Assembly: GCA_964649825.1 (NCBI GenBank) | Contig: CAZYQW010000069.1 | Span: forward strand, 72,757-136,756 | Origin: CAZYQW01 sp964649825 | Lineage (GTDB): Bacteria > Planctomycetota > B15-G4 > JADJEK01 | Direction of reading: 5' to 3' | DNA length: 64,000 nt | In this document: piece after piece, positions 34,371 through 43,905 of the stretch | Numbering within the stretch: the stretch's first letter is position 1 | How the letters are laid out: each line of letters starts with the position of its first letter | Translations under genes and position numbers: made by a program | Notes under the pieces: model-generated | Told to the model about the DNA's origin: nothing | Database searches by the model: none | Seen by the model: only the letters and a program-made list of their open reading frames with translations

Positions 34371-36250
34371 CGGCCGTCCCACCACCGCCGCCGCCACCGG
34401 CCGAACACGAGCAGCGTCCAGAGCTCGGTCGCACGGTTCCGCCGCCCGCTTTGGTGCTCCTCGATGAGCTCGCGCGCTCGGTCGACACGGAACACTCCCG
34501 CGAGCGGAGACCCGGACTCCGTCAGCTCGGCCAGCTCGGCGCGAAGCGGCCCGCGCAGCCACGCCTCCACCGGCAGGTCGAAGCCGTGCTTCGGACGATC
34601 GAGGATCTCACGCGGCACCGAGCGCTCCACGGCCGCCTTGAACACCGCCTTGCCCGAGCCGCCGTGGATCAAGTGCCTCGACGGCAGGGTCGACGCGAAC
34701 TCGACCATGTGATGGTCGAGAAGCGGGACCCTCACCTCCAGCGAGTGCGCCATCGACGCGCGATCGACCTTGGCGAGGATGTCGTCCGAGAGCCAGGTCT
34801 CAAGGTCGATCGCACGGATGCGGAAGAGCGGGTCCTTCAGACCACGCCGTTCGTCGATCGCCCGGAACCGTTCGATCGGGCGGTACGAGCCGGCCGCGGC
34901 CAGCAGGTCCGGGTCGACCAGGCGCTCGACCTCCTCGGGGAGGATGCGCGACACCGAACGGTAGTACGCGTCGATCGGCTCCCGGGCCAGGTTCTGGATC
35001 ATCGTCTTCGCGCGCAACGGCCGCGGCAGTCGATCTCCCTTCGGCCACGCGTCGCCGAGCGGCCCCAGCAAGGCTCGGCGCAGCACGGAAGGGACGAAGG
35101 CTCGGACGCGGTTCTCGAGCACGTCGAAGCGGTAACGGCGGTAGCCGCCAAACAGCTCGTCGCCGCCGTCCCCCGACAGCGCGACGGTCACCCGGCGCTT
35201 GGTCGCCTGGCAGAGCAGCCACGTCGGCACGTCGGATGGATCTGCGTGCGGCTCGTCGTACGTCGTGGTGACGCCGTCGAGGATCGCAGGGTCCGCGCGC
35301 ACCTCCTCCATCATCGGCTCGATTCCGAGGTGGGCCGCGACCTCCGCCGCGACACCGCGCTCGTCGAACCGGGCGTCCGCGAACCCGACGGTCACCGCGT
35401 TCACCGAGGTCCCGACGAGATCGACCATCGCGGCCACCACCGCGGATGAATCGACTCCGCCGGAGAGGAAACAGCCGAGCGGTACCTCGGCCATCAGCCG
35501 GATCCGCACCGCCTCCGCGAGCAACCCGCGGATCCGTTCGGCCGCGGCATGGAACTCGATCTCGCGCGCTTCGAACGGCGCCTGCCAGTACCGCGTGACT
35601 TCCATCCGGCCGGCCTCGATCACCGCAACGTGGCCGGGTTGGAGCTTCTCGACGTCCTGGAGGATGCAGCCGGGCGCCACGACGTACCCGAGCGTCGCGA
35701 AGTCGAGCACGGCGCTCGCCGCGAGCCGCACCGGAAACGACGGGAGCGCGAAGAACGACTTCAGCTCGGACGCGAAGTGGATCGTGCGACCGACGCGCGC
35801 GACGTGGAGGGGTTTGATGCCGAGCCGGTCGCGCGCGAGCACGACGCGCCGCGCGCGGCCGTCGTGGATCGCGAACGCGAACATCCCACGCAGGCGCTCG
35901 CAGATCCCGCGCGGCCCCCACTCCTCGTAGCCGTGAAGGATCGTCTCGGTGTCCGAGCGCGTCCTGAACCGGTGCCCCTTCGCCACGAGCTGCTCGCGCA
36001 GGTCGGCGTGGTTGTAGATCTCGCCGTTGAAGACGATCGCGACGTCGCCGTCCTCGTTGTAGATCGGCTGGTCCCCACCGGCGACGTCGATGATCGCGAG
36101 CCGTCGGAACGCGAACCCGACCGGCCCGCGCTGGTGGATCCCCTCCGCGTCCGGACCGCGATGAACGATCGCGTTCGCCATCCGCACGAGGTCATCGCGC
36201 GAGACGGACGCGTCCTCATCCAGGTGGATGATCCCTGCGATCCCGCACAT
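34367..36250 (-). CDS. Asparagine synthase-like amidotransferase (XrtA-associated type)
   Basis: A protein of 627 residues. MCGIAG with Cys2 is the Ntn glutaminase nucleophile, FNGEIYNHADLR and RSDTETILH form the glutamine pocket, and SGGVDSSAVVAAM is the PP-loop of the synthetase domain. VALSGDGGDELFGGYRRYR and the late KVDRASMAHSLEVRVPLLD complete the domain. Both half-reactions look intact. Its length and its place between glycosyltransferases and the O-antigen-ligase-like gene fit the amidotransferase described with exosortase A systems, which is thought to amidate a uronic acid. Plain asparagine synthesis is the alternative. ATG 36250 overlaps the methyltransferase stop by one base (TGATG). 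Confidence 0.88.
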   Translation of the reverse strand: MCGIAGIIHLDEDASVSRDDLVRMANAIVHRGPDAEGIHQRGPVGFAFRRLAIIDVAGGDQPIYNEDGDVAIVFNGEIYNHADLREQLVAKGHRFRTRSDTETILHGYEEWGPRGICERLRGMFAFAIHDGRARRVVLARDRLGIKPLHVARVGRTIHFASELKSFFALPSFPVRLAASAVLDFATLGYVVAPGCILQDVEKLQPGHVAVIEAGRMEVTRYWQAPFEAREIEFHAAAERIRGLLAEAVRIRLMAEVPLGCFLSGGVDSSAVVAAMVDLVGTSVNAVTVGFADARFDERGVAAEVAAHLGIEPMMEEVRADPAILDGVTTTYDEPHADPSDVPTWLLCQATKRRVTVALSGDGGDELFGGYRRYRFDVLENRVRAFVPSVLRRALLGPLGDAWPKGDRLPRPLRAKTMIQNLAREPIDAYYRSVSRILPEEVERLVDPDLLAAAGSYRPIERFRAIDERRGLKDPLFRIRAIDLETWLSDDILAKVDRASMAHSLEVRVPLLDHHMVEFASTLPSRHLIHGGSGKAVFKAAVERSVPREILDRPKHGFDLPVEAWLRGPLRAELAELTESGSPLAGVFRVDRARELIEEHQSGRRNRATELWTLLVFGRWRRRWWDGR

Positions 36251-37242
36251 CAGCCCGCCTGCGAGTCCTTTCCGCGATAGAGGCGCACGATCTCCCGATC
36301 CGGAATGGGCGAATCACGGAGTCGACCGAAGAACAACGTACCGCCGGCGAAGTCGAGGGCGCCCGCCTTTCGACGGAAGTAGAGATCGGTGTACTTCAAC
36401 GGGAGGGTGAACAGCAGGCCGAGGAATCGGAGTCCCTTCCGCACCGTCACGCGGTCGGTGAGGCTGAGCAGGAAGTACTGGATCGCCCACGCCATCGAGG
36501 CGCCGGGGCCGAGCGCCATGCCGCTCTCGAGGTCGTCGAACCAGCGGAACAAGCGGCGGTGTCCCAGGTGCGAGAAGCGCGTGAAGTCATAGGCGCCCAT
36601 GTGGACCGGCTGCATGAACGGCGTCGCCGCGTAGACGTAGCCGCCGGGGCGCAAGACGCGTCGAATCTCGTCCGCGCAGCGCGGCGGATCGACGACGTGT
36701 TCCATGATGGCGACGGCGACCACCATGTCGAACGAGGCATCTTCGAACGGGAGGTCGTGGGCGTCGCAGAGCACGCGGGTCAGCGGGCCGAACGCCACGT
36801 CGGTGTAGACGTACTCGACGGTGTCGATCGCGTCGAACCGCAGGCTGCCGCACCCGAGGATGAGCACCCTCAGCCGAGGTTCACGCTCCGCCGCCCGCGC
36901 GACCGCCTGGTTCGACGACAAGTATTCGAGGCCGACCGAGTGGTAGACGAGGAACGACCCGAGCCGGCGGTAGAGTCGCCGGACCAGGCTCGGTCGGGCC
37001 TGCCCCGCCGGGGCACCGGCCACGTCGCCCGCGCGGCCCGCCTCGCGATACGAGTCGCCCTCGTACGCCGTCCGCCCGCCCTCGTAGTCGCCGACCGCGA
37101 ACACGCTGTTCTCGTCGTGGATGAGGACGGGCACGTCGCGCACGACGGGAAACGTCCGGCCGCACGTCGCGGCGGGACACCCCAGGGTAGCGTCGCGGAC
37201 CTCGAGCGGACCCGACTTGCACCGCGGACAGACGAGCCGCAT
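36250..37242 (-). CDS. SAM-dependent methyltransferase with N-terminal zinc ribbon
   Basis: A protein of 330 residues. The first 45 residues form a Trm112-like zinc ribbon (Cys5-x2-Cys8, Cys22, Cys27), ending in VVRDVPVLIHDEN. A class I methyltransferase follows: RVLILGCGSLRFD is motif I, with a one-residue change from the usual ExGxG. LPFEDASFDMVVAVAIMEHVVDP and VLRPGGYVYAATPFMQPVHMG are the family's later motifs. It probably methylates a sugar of the polysaccharide repeat. The target is unknown. It lies between the amidotransferase (1-base overlap) and the O-antigen ligase gene (3-base gap). Confidence 0.85.
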   Translation of the reverse strand: MRLVCPRCKSGPLEVRDATLGCPAATCGRTFPVVRDVPVLIHDENSVFAVGDYEGGRTAYEGDSYREAGRAGDVAGAPAGQARPSLVRRLYRRLGSFLVYHSVGLEYLSSNQAVARAAEREPRLRVLILGCGSLRFDAIDTVEYVYTDVAFGPLTRVLCDAHDLPFEDASFDMVVAVAIMEHVVDPPRCADEIRRVLRPGGYVYAATPFMQPVHMGAYDFTRFSHLGHRRLFRWFDDLESGMALGPGASMAWAIQYFLLSLTDRVTVRKGLRFLGLLFTLPLKYTDLYFRRKAGALDFAGGTLFFGRLRDSPIPDREIVRLYRGKDSQAG

Positions 37243-37245
37243 CGG

Positions 37246-38571
37246 TCAGCGCGAGCCTCCGGCGAGGAACGGATCCGACGCACGCACGACGAGCCGAGCC
37301 GGTCCCCGATTCGCGACCGTAGCACTGCGCGCCATCGCCCGGACGGCGACGGGGTACAACGCGACCGCGATCCCGATAAGCGAGTACATCATGTCGAAGT
37401 GACCACGGTTCAAGAACATCGCGCCCATGAGGTAGCCGTAGAGGGAGACCTCGATCATCATCGCGTAGTGGCGTACCCACGCCGGGCCGTCGCGCGTGCG
37501 GTTCATCCGTTGAAGCCGCCGCATCAGGAGGATCGTCGAGACGACGGCGCTCAAGAAGAACAAGAACGCGAAGCTGCCGGTCTCGGCCCAGATCTGGAGG
37601 TACGAGTTGTGCGCCACGCGCACGATCGACTTGTCCGACTCGGGGTCGTACTTGCGGTACTGGTACGTGAAGTTCCGGAAGCCGACTCCAAGGACCGGGT
37701 GCGCCTTGATCATCTCGAGAGCGACGCCCCACGCCTTCAGCCGCCCGATCGCGGAGGCGTCCTCCTTCGACGCCGTCTTGATCGAAGCGAGGCGCTCCTT
37801 GAACCGATCGGGCAGGAAGATCAGGAACAGCACGCCACCCGCGAACGCGACGGGGATGGCGTACTGCTTGTAGCGCGACTTCATCACGATCGCGAAGTAG
37901 ACGACGGACATGGACAAGAAACCGCCGCGTGAGCCGGTCAGCACGATCGTGATCGTCGTCAGCAGCACCGCCGCCTTCAGGAAGCGCCGAAACCGCTTGT
38001 TCTCCTCCGCGAACGAGAGGTAGTAGAGGAGCGGCAGATTCATGACCATCGCGAGCGCGAAGTCGTTGTTGTCCTCGAGCATGCCTCCGGGTCCGCGGAG
38101 GATGCGCGCATCGTGCGTCACCATCCCCCACAGTCCGCCCTTGACCCCGTAGAACCCGAACGACAGCGCGATCACGAGGATCATCGCGCGGATCCGGACC
38201 TTCGAGTCGAGCTGACCGGTGGTGAAGATCGCCACGATGATGACCTTGGCGAACTCGACGTACTTGGTCGTCGTCCCGTCGTTGTGCACCGGCGCGAACG
38301 CGTACGAGATCGTGACCATCAACGCGAGCAGGACGACGTAGAGGTTGCGCCGGTCCTTGCGGAAGAACGCGCGATGGTCGAAGAGGAACCACCCGACGAA
38401 CATGATGAGGCCGACGATCGCCGAGAAGCGGAAGCTCTTCGCCGGGCCCCAGCAGAGGTCGGGAGCGCGCAGGTACGCGAGCCACGTGAACAGCAAGAGT
38501 CCGTAGAAGGGCCGGAAGAACGCGAACGGCAGGGCTCCGAAGACGATGGCGAAGACGACGATGTCACGCAT
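37246..38571 (-). CDS. O-antigen ligase/polymerase-like protein, XrtA-associated type
   Basis: A protein of 441 residues with about 11-12 hydrophobic helices. It starts MRDIVVFAIVFGALPFAFF and continues with RPFYGLLLFTWLAYLRAPD, which follows the family 'MRD......R P..G.L.w.w.sy..Ph' start. LEDNNDFALAMVMNLPLLYY and LTGSRGGFL are the two most conserved segments of the putative O-glycosylation ligase described for exosortase A clusters. The large periplasmic loop with HPVLGVGFRNF and VAHNSYLQIWAETG is the Wzy_C signature. It likely polymerises repeat units or ligates them to an acceptor. The stop of the upstream GT gene lies inside its first codons. Confidence 0.9.
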   Translation of the reverse strand: MRDIVVFAIVFGALPFAFFRPFYGLLLFTWLAYLRAPDLCWGPAKSFRFSAIVGLIMFVGWFLFDHRAFFRKDRRNLYVVLLALMVTISYAFAPVHNDGTTTKYVEFAKVIIVAIFTTGQLDSKVRIRAMILVIALSFGFYGVKGGLWGMVTHDARILRGPGGMLEDNNDFALAMVMNLPLLYYLSFAEENKRFRRFLKAAVLLTTITIVLTGSRGGFLSMSVVYFAIVMKSRYKQYAIPVAFAGGVLFLIFLPDRFKERLASIKTASKEDASAIGRLKAWGVALEMIKAHPVLGVGFRNFTYQYRKYDPESDKSIVRVAHNSYLQIWAETGSFAFLFFLSAVVSTILLMRRLQRMNRTRDGPAWVRHYAMMIEVSLYGYLMGAMFLNRGHFDMMYSLIGIAVALYPVAVRAMARSATVANRGPARLVVRASDPFLAGGSR

Positions 38572-40045
38572 CGTGCGTCTCCTCCTCCGGCCCTCGCGGC
38601 CGGCCGCCGGCCAGGGCCGCGTCGATCTCGTCGGCCAGGCGCGTGGTCAGGTGCTGGTAGCCGAGGTTCTTGAGCGCGTCCGCGGTCGATGTCCCGACGA
38701 ACTCCCCGTTCGCGAAGCGGCGAATGCCGCGCACGATGTCCTCGGGATCGTCGGGCGCGGCGAGGACGTGAGGCACGCCGCTCCGGACGAGGATCGCCGC
38801 GATCGCCCCGTCCCGCTGGGCGAGCGCCAGCACCGGGCGACGGGCCGCGGCGTACTCGTACAGCTTGGACGGCACCTGTACCTCGGGTTCTTCTCCGGCC
38901 GGCCCGAGCAGCAGGAGCCCGTCGGCCGCGGTGCACCGCCGGAACGCCTCCGCGTGCTCGACGGCGACTCCGACCCGGACGCGGTCCGCCACGCCGAGCT
39001 CCTCGGCGAGGGCGACGAGGCGGCGGTTCTCGAGCCCGTGTCCGATCTGCTCGATGCACAGCTTATCGTAGAGCGACCGGTCGCGCCGAGCGAGCAGCGC
39101 CAAGGCGGCCAGCAACCCTCGAGGGAACCGGCGGCCGTAGATCCCGCCGACGTGAAGCAGCGTCAGCCGGCCGTTCGCGTGGTACGGCGGCACGTCGCGG
39201 GCGAGCAGCTCCGGATCGATCCCGTTCGTGATCGTGCTGAACTTGTCGAGCTCCGGGAAGTGGGCTCGGTAGCGCGCCTCGGCCTGCTCGGTGTTCAGGA
39301 TGACGCGCGACGCCCGCCGCACGACCTTCTCCTCGAGTGCCTCATCGGCCCGCCGGAGGCTCGGATACGGGTTCTCGTGGAACGGGTTCATCGTCCAGGG
39401 GTCGCGCAGATCGACGATCCACGGCAGCGCGAGGACGTTCGACGCTAGGAGACCGACGAGGTGCGCCGAGTACGGCGGAGCCGTCGAGTAGATGACGCGG
39501 GCGTCGATGCGACGGGCGAGCACCACCGCCGCGGCGACCGCGCCCGGAACCCAGGTCGCGTAGCGGTCCGGCAGCGTGACGCACCGGCTCACGTAATCGA
39601 GCGCAGCCGCGAGCCGGCCGCGCGGCACGCTCGAGATCTCGCCCGGCCCGGGCATGACGCCGCTCGGAGCGGTGCCGTTCCGCATGGGCGGCACCGCTCC
39701 CCCGCGCAGCCTCTGCAGGACTCGGAATGGATCGACGTGGCCGGCTCGGACGACGGTGACGGACGTGGGAACCCGCGCGAGGAGCCCCTCGTCCGTCGCC
39801 ATGCCGGCGTGGCTCGCCGCCGTCACGACCCCGATTCGATAACCGCGTTGCGCCAGGATCCGACTGAAGTTCAATGATCTATGCGTCCCGGCCGCGGAGA
39901 GCGGCGGGTAGTGGAACGCGATCATGAGGACGTTCGTCGGCGTGGGACTCAACGGCGTGGCAGGTCTCCGACGTCTTGGGCCGGGAACTCGGGTTCGTAT
40001 TGTCGCATCGGCGGCAGTCGATTCCAGGCTCTCCTCCGCCGTCAC
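38564..40045 (-). CDS. Glycosyltransferase (GT4-like, GT-B fold)
   Basis: A protein of up to 493 residues. VLMIAFHYPPLSAAGTHRSL begins the GT-B fold at about residue 39, preceded by a Pro/Arg-rich leader. INTEQAEARYRAHFPELDKF, TITNGIDPELLAR, LLHVGGIYGRRFPRGLL and VQVPSKLYEYAAARRPVLAL follow, the last carrying the conserved Glu of the donor site. The start could be GTG 40045, or ATG 39925 if the leader is not translated. Neither has a good ribosome binding site. The stop overlaps the O-antigen ligase start by 8 bases. Relatives occur in capsule and exopolysaccharide loci. Confidence 0.85.
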   Translation of the reverse strand: MTAEESLESTAADATIRTRVPGPRRRRPATPLSPTPTNVLMIAFHYPPLSAAGTHRSLNFSRILAQRGYRIGVVTAASHAGMATDEGLLARVPTSVTVVRAGHVDPFRVLQRLRGGAVPPMRNGTAPSGVMPGPGEISSVPRGRLAAALDYVSRCVTLPDRYATWVPGAVAAAVVLARRIDARVIYSTAPPYSAHLVGLLASNVLALPWIVDLRDPWTMNPFHENPYPSLRRADEALEEKVVRRASRVILNTEQAEARYRAHFPELDKFSTITNGIDPELLARDVPPYHANGRLTLLHVGGIYGRRFPRGLLAALALLARRDRSLYDKLCIEQIGHGLENRRLVALAEELGVADRVRVGVAVEHAEAFRRCTAADGLLLLGPAGEEPEVQVPSKLYEYAAARRPVLALAQRDGAIAAILVRSGVPHVLAAPDDPEDIVRGIRRFANGEFVGTSTADALKNLGYQHLTTRLADEIDAALAGGRPRGPEEETHDA

Positions 40046-40090
40046 CTCGACGGCCGAACCCGAGACCGGCTCTCCACCTCCTGTTTCGGC

Positions 40091-41281
40091 TCACCCCGGG
40101 ACGCGGCTTGACGCGGCTTCCAGGAGGCGGCGCTCCAGCTCCGCGAGACGGATTTCCCAGCGAAAGCGACTCTCGACGAAGCGGCGGCCGCTCGCTCCGA
40201 GTCGAACGCGTTCGTCCTCGCGCTCGAGCAAGCGCGTGACTTCCGTGGCGAAGTCGGCCGGCGTGTCGGCCACGAGGACCCCGTCAGCGTCACCGATCCC
40301 GCCGAGCGCGGCGGGGGTCGCCACCACGGGCCGCCCGCACGCGAGGGCCTCGAGCACCTTGTTCTGGATCCCGCGCGCGACGCGCAGCGGAGCGATCGCG
40401 ACCCGCGCCGCCCGCAGATAGGGACGGACGTCGTCCACCCTCCCCGTGACCGTGACCCCGGGGAGCCTGGACAATCGTGCGACGGCCGGCGCCGGATTGG
40501 AACCGACCACGAAGAACGTCGCTTCCGGCCGGCCCGGGCGGATCCGCGGCCAGACTTCGTCCGCAAACCAGACCACCGCGTCCGCGTTCGCACGGTAGTC
40601 CATCGCCCCGGTGAAGATCACGTCGATCGGCGCGTGGTCGGTCGGGCCGGGCGAGAAGTACTGGACGTCGGTGCCGTTCGGGACGGTGACCGCGTTCCTC
40701 GGCGAGCAGAACCGCCGGAGCTCCGCCTCCTCGCGCTCCGAGCAGACGACGGTCACCTCGGCGGCCTCGGCGAGGCGCGCCTCGAGCGCTCGGATCGCCT
40801 CGCCCTCGCGGCGGAAGAGCCAGCGCTTCGGAGACGGACCGAGCTGACCCGCGTACGCGAGCCACTTGGCCGAGTCGACGTCGACGAAATCCAGCGCGCG
40901 CGGCCCGGACCACCGGTCGAGGTAGGGCGCCATGTTCGACGAGAAGACGACGGCGAGGTCGTAGGCCTCGGTCGCGAGCGCGTGCTGCAATGCGCGCTCG
41001 AGCCCGGCATGGCGGAAGTAGCGGACCGAGAGCGCGTCGCCGGTGAGGACGCCGAGGAGCGACCTCGCGCGCGACCACGTCGGATGGATCGGCTGCGCAT
41101 GAACGCGGCGCACCATCCGCGCGAGCGCGGGCACGTGGGCCATGTCGGCCGGATCGTCGACCAACGTGAACAGGTCGACCTCGTGCCGAGTCGCGAGGTA
41201 CTCGACCTGATGGTACGAGCGGATCTTGTCTCCCTTGTCCGGGGGAAACGGGATCCGGTGGCAGAGGTAGACCAGCTTCAC
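40091..41281 (-). CDS. Sugar transferase of the PEP-CTERM/EpsH1-associated type
   Basis: A GT-B enzyme of 396 residues. The start KLVYLCHRIPFPPDKGDKIR, followed by SYHQVEYLATRHEVDLFTLV and DDPADMAHV, is nearly the textbook N-terminus of the 'stp1' sugar transferase family named for exosortase systems. Later come TVPNGTDVQYFSP, VIFTGAMDYRANADAVVWF, and ARGIQNKVLEALACGRPVVA with the donor-site Glu. Start GTG 41281 overlaps the stop of the Wzz gene (GTGA). This is the strongest single indication that the locus belongs to the XrtA-type exopolysaccharide class. Confidence 0.92.
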   Translation of the reverse strand: MKLVYLCHRIPFPPDKGDKIRSYHQVEYLATRHEVDLFTLVDDPADMAHVPALARMVRRVHAQPIHPTWSRARSLLGVLTGDALSVRYFRHAGLERALQHALATEAYDLAVVFSSNMAPYLDRWSGPRALDFVDVDSAKWLAYAGQLGPSPKRWLFRREGEAIRALEARLAEAAEVTVVCSEREEAELRRFCSPRNAVTVPNGTDVQYFSPGPTDHAPIDVIFTGAMDYRANADAVVWFADEVWPRIRPGRPEATFFVVGSNPAPAVARLSRLPGVTVTGRVDDVRPYLRAARVAIAPLRVARGIQNKVLEALACGRPVVATPAALGGIGDADGVLVADTPADFATEVTRLLEREDERVRLGASGRRFVESRFRWEIRLAELERRLLEAASSRVPG

Positions 41282-42966
41282 TGGAAGGTCGTGCGGAGAT
41301 CCTCGATCGTCTGCTGGACCCTCGACGGGAGCATCTCGGGGTGCGCGGTCAGGATGTAGACGAGGACGCCGAGCGTGCCGATGATCAGCACGCTTCCGGC
41401 CATGCGCGTGATCCCCAACATCTTCTCGCGGCGGAGCTCGCCGCCGGTCGCGATCCGCCCGATGGCTCCGAGCACCGGCATCCGCAGGCTCTGCTGGACC
41501 TCGTCCACGCCGTCGAAGGTCGAGCGCGTCAGCTCCTGGAGGAGCGCCATGGCGAGGGCGAGGGCGATGCCGAACAGCGCGCCGATCAGCACGAAGACCG
41601 GCTTCGGGAACCCGACCGGCTGGTTCGGAACGACCGGATCCTCGAGGATCTCGAACGCGTGGGCCGCGCGCAGCTCCTCCTCCGCGTCCGCGAACAGACG
41701 CGTGTCGCGGTTCTGCATCTGGAAGACCCTGTCCCGGAGCGGCGCGATGTCGATCAAGGCGGCGTTCAGATTCTCTTCCGCGACTCTGTAGCGGTTGGTC
41801 AGCTTCTCGAGCTGGCTGCGCAGCGTCGGCTGATTCACCATCTTCAGCTCGGCCTCGTCGATCTGCCGGTCGAGTTCGTTGATCCTCTCCTGGAGGCTCG
41901 CGACCTTCGGGATCTCGAGGTTGAGCTTCTTGTCGAGCTCGAGCCAGGTCTCGTTGACGACCTCGACCTCCTTGTCGACCGCGAACTGCTTGCCTTCCAT
42001 CGTGGCGAAAAGCTGTTCGGCGATCTGGACCTTCTCCCGCTGCTTCTGGACGAAGGGGTGCGTCTCCCTCTTGGTCTCGAGCAGATCCTCGAGACGACTG
42101 CGCTCGCGCTGGAGGGCTTCCTTGGCCGACTCGTACTGGGGATTCGGTTCCTTGACCTCCGTCTTGAACCGCGACGGCGTCTGGTCGAGCCGCTCCTGGA
42201 GACCGCGGATGCTGATCTCGACCTCGGTGAGCGCTTCCTGCGCGATGCTCCGCCGGCTGCGAAGGGTGGACAGGAACTCGGCGTCCCCTTTGAAGTCGTC
42301 GTCGAGCTGCAGCTCGTGCTCGCGCAAGTAGTTCTCGCGGTTGCCGGACGATTCCTCGTACTCCTGGCGCCGCGTCTGCACGATCGCTTCCGCCTGCTTC
42401 AGCTTGGTTCCCCAGTAGAGCTTGCTCTCCTCGTCGCGTCGGTTGATCCAACTACGACGCGCCTCGAGGACGAAGTCGTGCGCCTTGCGCGGCTCGAACC
42501 AACGGAACGCGAGCGTGACGAGCAACTCGCCGGCCGCGTCCGTGTCGATCTCGACGTCGAAGTACTTCGGGTCGCGGACCTTCTCGACCAGTTGGGCCAG
42601 CCTCGCGGGGTCGTTGCGGGCCTCGGCGAACTCGACCCACTCGACCCGCTGCAGCACGTCCAGGATCCACCGGAAGGACCGCAGCTCGGACATGAGCGTC
42701 TGCTCCTTCTGGGCGAGCGGCTTGTCCTGGATCGCCTTGATCATCTTCGAGTCGTCGATGAGCTGGTGGTCGCGCAGAAGCAGCAGCGTCTTCGACTCGT
42801 AGAGGTCGGGAACGACGGTCGCGATCATGCCGCCGAGGATCATTCCGACCGCGGCGAACATCACGATGCGGTAGCGGTTCTCCCGCGCCGCCCGGAGCAG
42901 GCGGCGGAGCTGCTCTCCGGCCGATGCCTCGTTGAGGTTGAATTCCTGATCATGCGATTCGGCCAC
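41278..42966 (-). CDS. Chain-length determinant protein (Wzz/GumC-like)
   Basis: A protein of 562 residues. A membrane helix at about 34-52 (RYRIVMFAAVGMILGGMIAT) opens the Wzz fold. A long helical coiled-coil region (about 180-400) with many Gln, Glu and Leu heptads spans the periplasm. A second helix lies near 460-478 and a third near 523-540. There is no fused or adjacent tyrosine kinase (no Walker motifs), so the chain-length control lacks a BY-kinase here. An oddity is the cytoplasmic segment DGVDEVQQSLRMPVLGAIGR, which resembles the linker that in other proteins leads to the kinase. ATG 42966 lies 23 bases from the Wza-like gene. Confidence 0.85.
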   Translation of the reverse strand: MAESHDQEFNLNEASAGEQLRRLLRAARENRYRIVMFAAVGMILGGMIATVVPDLYESKTLLLLRDHQLIDDSKMIKAIQDKPLAQKEQTLMSELRSFRWILDVLQRVEWVEFAEARNDPARLAQLVEKVRDPKYFDVEIDTDAAGELLVTLAFRWFEPRKAHDFVLEARRSWINRRDEESKLYWGTKLKQAEAIVQTRRQEYEESSGNRENYLREHELQLDDDFKGDAEFLSTLRSRRSIAQEALTEVEISIRGLQERLDQTPSRFKTEVKEPNPQYESAKEALQRERSRLEDLLETKRETHPFVQKQREKVQIAEQLFATMEGKQFAVDKEVEVVNETWLELDKKLNLEIPKVASLQERINELDRQIDEAELKMVNQPTLRSQLEKLTNRYRVAEENLNAALIDIAPLRDRVFQMQNRDTRLFADAEEELRAAHAFEILEDPVVPNQPVGFPKPVFVLIGALFGIALALAMALLQELTRSTFDGVDEVQQSLRMPVLGAIGRIATGGELRREKMLGITRMAGSVLIIGTLGVLVYILTAHPEMLPSRVQQTIEDLRTTFQ

Positions 42967-42989
42967 GGGTCAGCCCTCTGAGTCTTTGG

Positions 42990-43889
42990 TCATCCATCGC
43001 CGGCCGGCGGAATCACGCCCGGTTTCTGCGTCTCGGAGAGCGAGTTCACGGTGTTGACGTTCCCCGTCCCCTGGTTGTAGCCGACGCCGCGGTTGCCGAC
43101 GAAGAAGTTCTCGTCGTCCTCGAACGACTGCCAAATGGTGTCGATGTTCCGCACCGAGATCAGGAGCTGGGAGACCGGGGTGATCGGCGTGATCAGGAGC
43201 CGCACGAAGTTCCGGACCATTCCGAATATGTTCGGCCGGATGACGATGATGTCGTCCTCGCGGATCAGGATGTTGTCCGACGAGTCGCCGTGATCCAGCA
43301 TCTTCGCGAGGTCGACGGGGATGATCAGCGGATGGTACGGGTCGGCACGGATCACCTCGATGTCGCCGATGTCGGCCGTTACCGGGACCCCGCTGAACAT
43401 GACCGCGTCCCAGACCGTCGTGTCTTCGCGCAGCGGCAGGCGACCCTCGCGCAGCGACTCGCCGCGCAGGTAGAACCGCTTCGAGGTGATCGACTCGAAC
43501 GAAACGACGACCCTCGGGTCGTTGAAGTACTCGGAGAGCTGTTGGTTGATCGCCTGCGCGATCTCCTGCTTCGTGAAGCCGGCGACGAACACCTCGCCGA
43601 CCAACGGAAGGTCGACCACGCCGTCTTGAGCGACGGTGAAGACGCCGACGACGTCCGGGTTCGCCTGGTCCGTGATCGAGAACGAATCGCCGACCCCGAT
43701 CGTGAGGAGCTCGTTCGCGTCACCGACGTACTTGCGGCCGAACCCGCGCTGGTTCAGCGCCTGCTGGACCCGCCCGTCGTCGTAGTTGCGGCACGCCGGG
43801 AGGATCGCGAGGGCGAGGAGCACGACGCTCCCCCTTCGACGGCGCGTCGTCGCCGACGATCTCGTTTTGCGCTCGGACTCCGTGACCAC
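42990..43889 (-). CDS. Polysaccharide export outer-membrane lipoprotein (Wza-like)
   Basis: A protein of 299 residues. A basic n-region (TTRRRRGS), a hydrophobic stretch and LPAC with Cys33 form a lipoprotein signal. The Poly_export domain follows: LLTIGVGDSFSITDQANPDV, then VAQDGVVDLPLVGEV, then SLBB-like segments (KRFYLRGESLREGRLPL; EDDIIVIRP). The C-terminus after residue 225 is not typical and ends with a Gly/Asn-rich tail. The start GTG 43889 is supported by AGGAGG ten bases upstream; an ATG at 43997 in frame has no such site. It forms the outer-membrane channel of the export machine. It is the first gene of the leftward operon ending at 31996. Confidence 0.88.
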   Translation of the reverse strand: MVTESERKTRSSATTRRRRGSVVLLALAILPACRNYDDGRVQQALNQRGFGRKYVGDANELLTIGVGDSFSITDQANPDVVGVFTVAQDGVVDLPLVGEVFVAGFTKQEIAQAINQQLSEYFNDPRVVVSFESITSKRFYLRGESLREGRLPLREDTTVWDAVMFSGVPVTADIGDIEVIRADPYHPLIIPVDLAKMLDHGDSSDNILIREDDIIVIRPNIFGMVRNFVRLLITPITPVSQLLISVRNIDTIWQSFEDDENFFVGNRGVGYNQGTGNVNTVNSLSETQKPGVIPPAGDG

Positions 43890-43899
43890 GTCGCGGATA

Positions 43900-43905
43900 C
43901 CTCCT
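43900..43905 (-). promoter_or_regulatory. Ribosome binding site that fixes the Wza start
   Basis: AGGAGG on the minus strand, ten bases before GTG 43889. It decides between this start and the in-frame ATG at 43997, and it places the lipoprotein signal at the N-terminus. Confidence 0.8.
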
